Assembly: GCA_022600655.1 (NCBI GenBank) | Contig: JAHZJZ010000046.1 | Span: 1 to 16,891, forward strand | DNA: 16,891 nt | Direction: 5' to 3' | Origin: Campylobacterota bacterium | GTDB taxonomy: Bacteria; Campylobacterota; Campylobacteria; Campylobacterales; Sulfurovaceae | In this document: piece after piece, positions 14,711-16,891 of the stretch | Position numbering within the stretch: the stretch's first letter is position 1 | Layout of the letters: each line of letters opens with the position of its first letter | Notes under the pieces: generated by a model | Databases searched by the model: none | What the model was told of the DNA's origin: nothing | The model's input: the letters and a program-made list of their open reading frames with translations, nothing else | Made by a program: the position numbers and the translations under genes

Positions 14711-16474
14711 TTTCAAAAAGCCATTCCCCTTAATAAACTTACGATAATTAACCTCATCAACTATATCATCAGGAATCGGTGTATTTTCAATTAAAATTAC
14801 TTGTTCATCTTTAATATTTTTAGCTAAGTATCTATAAAAATTATTAGCTAAATTATCACTTAGTTTATCTCCATCATCTTCCTCATCTCGTTTATAAGGG
14901 TTAAGTGGAGAATCAATCATAGTAAAACCTATCTGATAAGGTTTAGTTCGGAGATACTCTAACATAGAAATAATAAATACTGCATACAAAATTGCTCTAT
15001 AACCTTTACCAAAATCTCCTCGTTTTTGTTCTCCAATAATAAAATCTAACTCTTTTTCAGAATAGCTAACTGTATGTTTTCTATCAAACTTTATTGCTAT
15101 TAAAATATTTTCCATTATTTGCATAATAGGTACAAAAAGTTCAACTTCTAATTCTTTATACTCCATACTATTGTTATCGAGTATGTCTTGAATAACACCT
15201 TGCTTTGTAAGGTACATATCAAATTTATCTTTTAAAACTTTAATTCTTGTTAGCTCTTCTCTTTCAATAGAAAATTCTTTAATTTGCGTTGAAAGTTCTT
15301 CTAACTTATTACTAAATCTATTTTCAATATCATCTAACAATGAACTATGTTCTTTCTCTATTGTACTTAACTTCTCAAGAATATCATTCTTATCATTAAT
15401 GAAAATTTGTTGACTCTCATTCAATTCTTTTAATCGTAAATTTATTTTTTCTATTTCTACTTTACTTGCTTCTACAAAGTTTTGATAATTTAGTATATTT
15501 AAACTTGACACTTCACTACTACACATAGGGCATCGTGAAGTAGAAAATAAACTAAAATTACTTCCTGCTTCTTGTGAAGCTTCTAATCTCAAAATATCAT
15601 TTGTATATTGCTTCTTTAAAATACTACTTCTTTTCAATATTTCATTTATATTTATAATCTCTGCTTTATATTTTAAAATTTCTTTATATAGCAGTTTTTG
15701 TCGACTATCATATTCTTGAAACTCTTCATTTGAAATACTGTAAATATTTTGAAGGTTTTCAACTTTATTATTTAGTACTTGAATACTTTCTTCAATATTA
15801 TTATATTTTTCATCTGACATTTCATCTTTCAACTCAGAAATTATTTCGTTATATAAATCAATTTTTCCTTTTTTATTATTCTCCTCTTCTGTCTTTAAAA
15901 GAGGAACTATAGCACTGTCATCTTCTTCAGAGAATATAAATTTAAACAGATTTTTATCTTTTGTTTCTTCAGTATATTGTCCACTGTGTATAATAGAGTG
16001 TTTTGTAATAATTCGTTCTTCATCTACTAAAAATATCCTTTTTAAAGTATTAAAATATAGATTATCAGTTTCTCCTTTTTGATTTCTTCTAATCTTTTTA
16101 TTTTCAATATTACAGAGTTCTAACAATAAATCTGAAATAGTTTTACTTTTGACTTTACCAACATATAATGGTTTCTTTTGACCTTGAAGAGTTATATTTC
16201 CACCTTGTAAACTTCTCTCTAATATATAAGTTTTTTGAGTACTTAAAGATTCTATCTCTAATCTACATAGAGTATAACCCTTAGCCTCTTCTATCGACAC
16301 CTTAGGTATTTTACTTGCACCAAGCATATAATCAATACATTCATAAATAAAACTTTTACCTGTATCTGAATCTCCATAAATTACATTTAGTCCTTTGGTA
16401 AAAGTTACCTCTGCTGTTTCTACATTATTACCTAAAACTTGTAATTTCTTTATATAAAATCCATTCTTATTCAT
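14705..16474 (-). CDS. ABC-three-component (ABC-3C) type ATPase, Rad50/SMC-like with zinc hook
   Basis: This 589-residue protein opens with a strand-turn-strand ATPase start and Walker A GDSDTGKS (G34 to S41). Long coiled-coil arms (about 195-300 and 335-430) flank a zinc-hook motif CPMC (C315, C318), as in Rad50. The C-terminal lobe has an ABC-signature-like RGDFGKGYRAI (485-495) and Walker B with D521 in FTMIDSPLNPY, followed by an acidic loop. The organisation matches the ATPase of ABC-3C conflict systems (DUF3732-like), predicted to sense invading DNA or RNA and to activate an effector. Its start overlaps the end of the middle-component gene by 8 bp (ATGAATAA), a further sign of a joint system. 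The gene is strikingly AT-rich compared with the RND gene, which suggests horizontal origin. A more general SMC-like ATPase remains the alternative. Confidence 0.85.
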   Translation of the reverse strand: MNKNGFYIKKLQVLGNNVETAEVTFTKGLNVIYGDSDTGKSFIYECIDYMLGASKIPKVSIEEAKGYTLCRLEIESLSTQKTYILERSLQGGNITLQGQKKPLYVGKVKSKTISDLLLELCNIENKKIRRNQKGETDNLYFNTLKRIFLVDEERIITKHSIIHSGQYTEETKDKNLFKFIFSEEDDSAIVPLLKTEEENNKKGKIDLYNEIISELKDEMSDEKYNNIEESIQVLNNKVENLQNIYSISNEEFQEYDSRQKLLYKEILKYKAEIININEILKRSSILKKQYTNDILRLEASQEAGSNFSLFSTSRCPMCSSEVSSLNILNYQNFVEASKVEIEKINLRLKELNESQQIFINDKNDILEKLSTIEKEHSSLLDDIENRFSNKLEELSTQIKEFSIEREELTRIKVLKDKFDMYLTKQGVIQDILDNNSMEYKELEVELFVPIMQIMENILIAIKFDRKHTVSYSEKELDFIIGEQKRGDFGKGYRAILYAVFIISMLEYLRTKPYQIGFTMIDSPLNPYKRDEEDDGDKLSDNLANNFYRYLAKNIKDEQVILIENTPIPDDIVDEVNYRKFIKGNGFLKG

Positions 16475-16891
16475 CTATATTCCCTACAGTACAATATGAA
16501 ATTTCACTACCCCATTTATGTTTATTATTAAAAACAAAACCTCTTATCTCTTTAGCACTCATATTCTTAAAATGATTACAAACCCAAGTAACACTTTTTA
16601 TTAAATCTTGAGTATATATTGCACTTAAATTATCTATAAAAGGAGCAACTTCTTCACTTGCAATATATTCAATTCCACTTTTTGTATAACTATGTTCTAC
16701 TAAACCTTTTAGCATTAACATTTTCAAACTATCCTGTATTAATCCTCTTTTTACAGATAGTTCTCCTGAACGATTAGGAACATCAGGATGAAGACTCTCT
16801 TCCCCTCCAACATCTTTTGAATGCAGAGAAAAATAATCATAATAATTAATCATTTCCACATCTAAACTTTTTGGATATATACATTTTAAAA
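16467..16891 (-). CDS. ABC-3C system middle component, N-terminus cut off by window edge
   Basis: The frame is open from the TAA at 16469-16467 to the window edge. A GTG at 16859 could be read as a start, but upstream residues in the same frame (LKCIYPKSLDVEMINYYDY) continue the family pattern of a helix reading P-x-x-LD-x-x-x-x-x-x-DY-x-x-x-HS-x-D. The true start therefore most likely lies outside. About 141 residues are visible. The block SLHPDVPNRSGELSVKR, then GLIQDSLKMLMLKGLVEH, then YIASEEVAPFIDNLSAIY matches the winged-helix middle component of ABC-3C systems, which is thought to link the ATPase to an effector. It overlaps the ATPase gene by 8 bp. The effector gene normally found beside it would lie beyond 16891. 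Confidence 0.75.
   Translation of the reverse strand, partial: LKCIYPKSLDVEMINYYDYFSLHSKDVGGEESLHPDVPNRSGELSVKRGLIQDSLKMLMLKGLVEHSYTKSGIEYIASEEVAPFIDNLSAIYTQDLIKSVTWVCNHFKNMSAKEIRGFVFNNKHKWGSEISYCTVGNIDE

Overview
The window reads as a piece of a Campylobacterota (epsilonproteobacterial) chromosome, probably a Sulfurovum/Sulfurimonas/Arcobacter-type organism. The evidence is low G+C, a histidine kinase with the AHQWRQPL box typical of this phylum, a CetB/Aer-like stand-alone PAS protein, and the rpsT-prfA gene pair. The species cannot be fixed from sequence alone. No gene-free stretch exceeds about 225 bp, and I see no tRNA, rRNA, insertion sequence or CRISPR array.

Left part (1-7465, all minus strand, so read right to left): two tandem paralogous lipoprotein zinc metalloproteases (HEWGH plus downstream GEGWG) are followed by a small exported protein of unknown family, an OmpR-type response regulator, and a soluble histidine kinase carrying four CBS domains and a PAS-like region. 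Spacing between the last four genes is 2-12 bp, so they are probably one transcription unit. An extended -10 promoter lies between the two protease genes. This protease/exported protein/two-component cluster is the best candidate here for an undescribed system. Beyond it is a truncated DUF808 (YedI-like) membrane protein gene, whose probable leader contains a palindromic element of about 93 bp.

Middle part (7689-12984): an Aer-like PAS protein, then core genes prfA and rpsT with a terminator hairpin between them. Divergent from rpsT is a lone RND-family inner-membrane transporter with no adaptor or outer-membrane partner in the window.

Right part (13008-16891, minus strand): a compact conflict/defence island. 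It holds an MntA-HepT (nucleotidyltransferase/HEPN) toxin-antitoxin pair, a Fic-family protein whose catalytic-motif histidine is a glutamine, and an ABC-three-component (ABC-3C) type pair. That pair is a Rad50-like zinc-hook ATPase and a winged-helix middle component cut by the window edge. The expected third (effector) component would lie just outside, beyond 16891. The ATPase gene is visibly more AT-rich than the RND gene, which fits acquisition by transfer.
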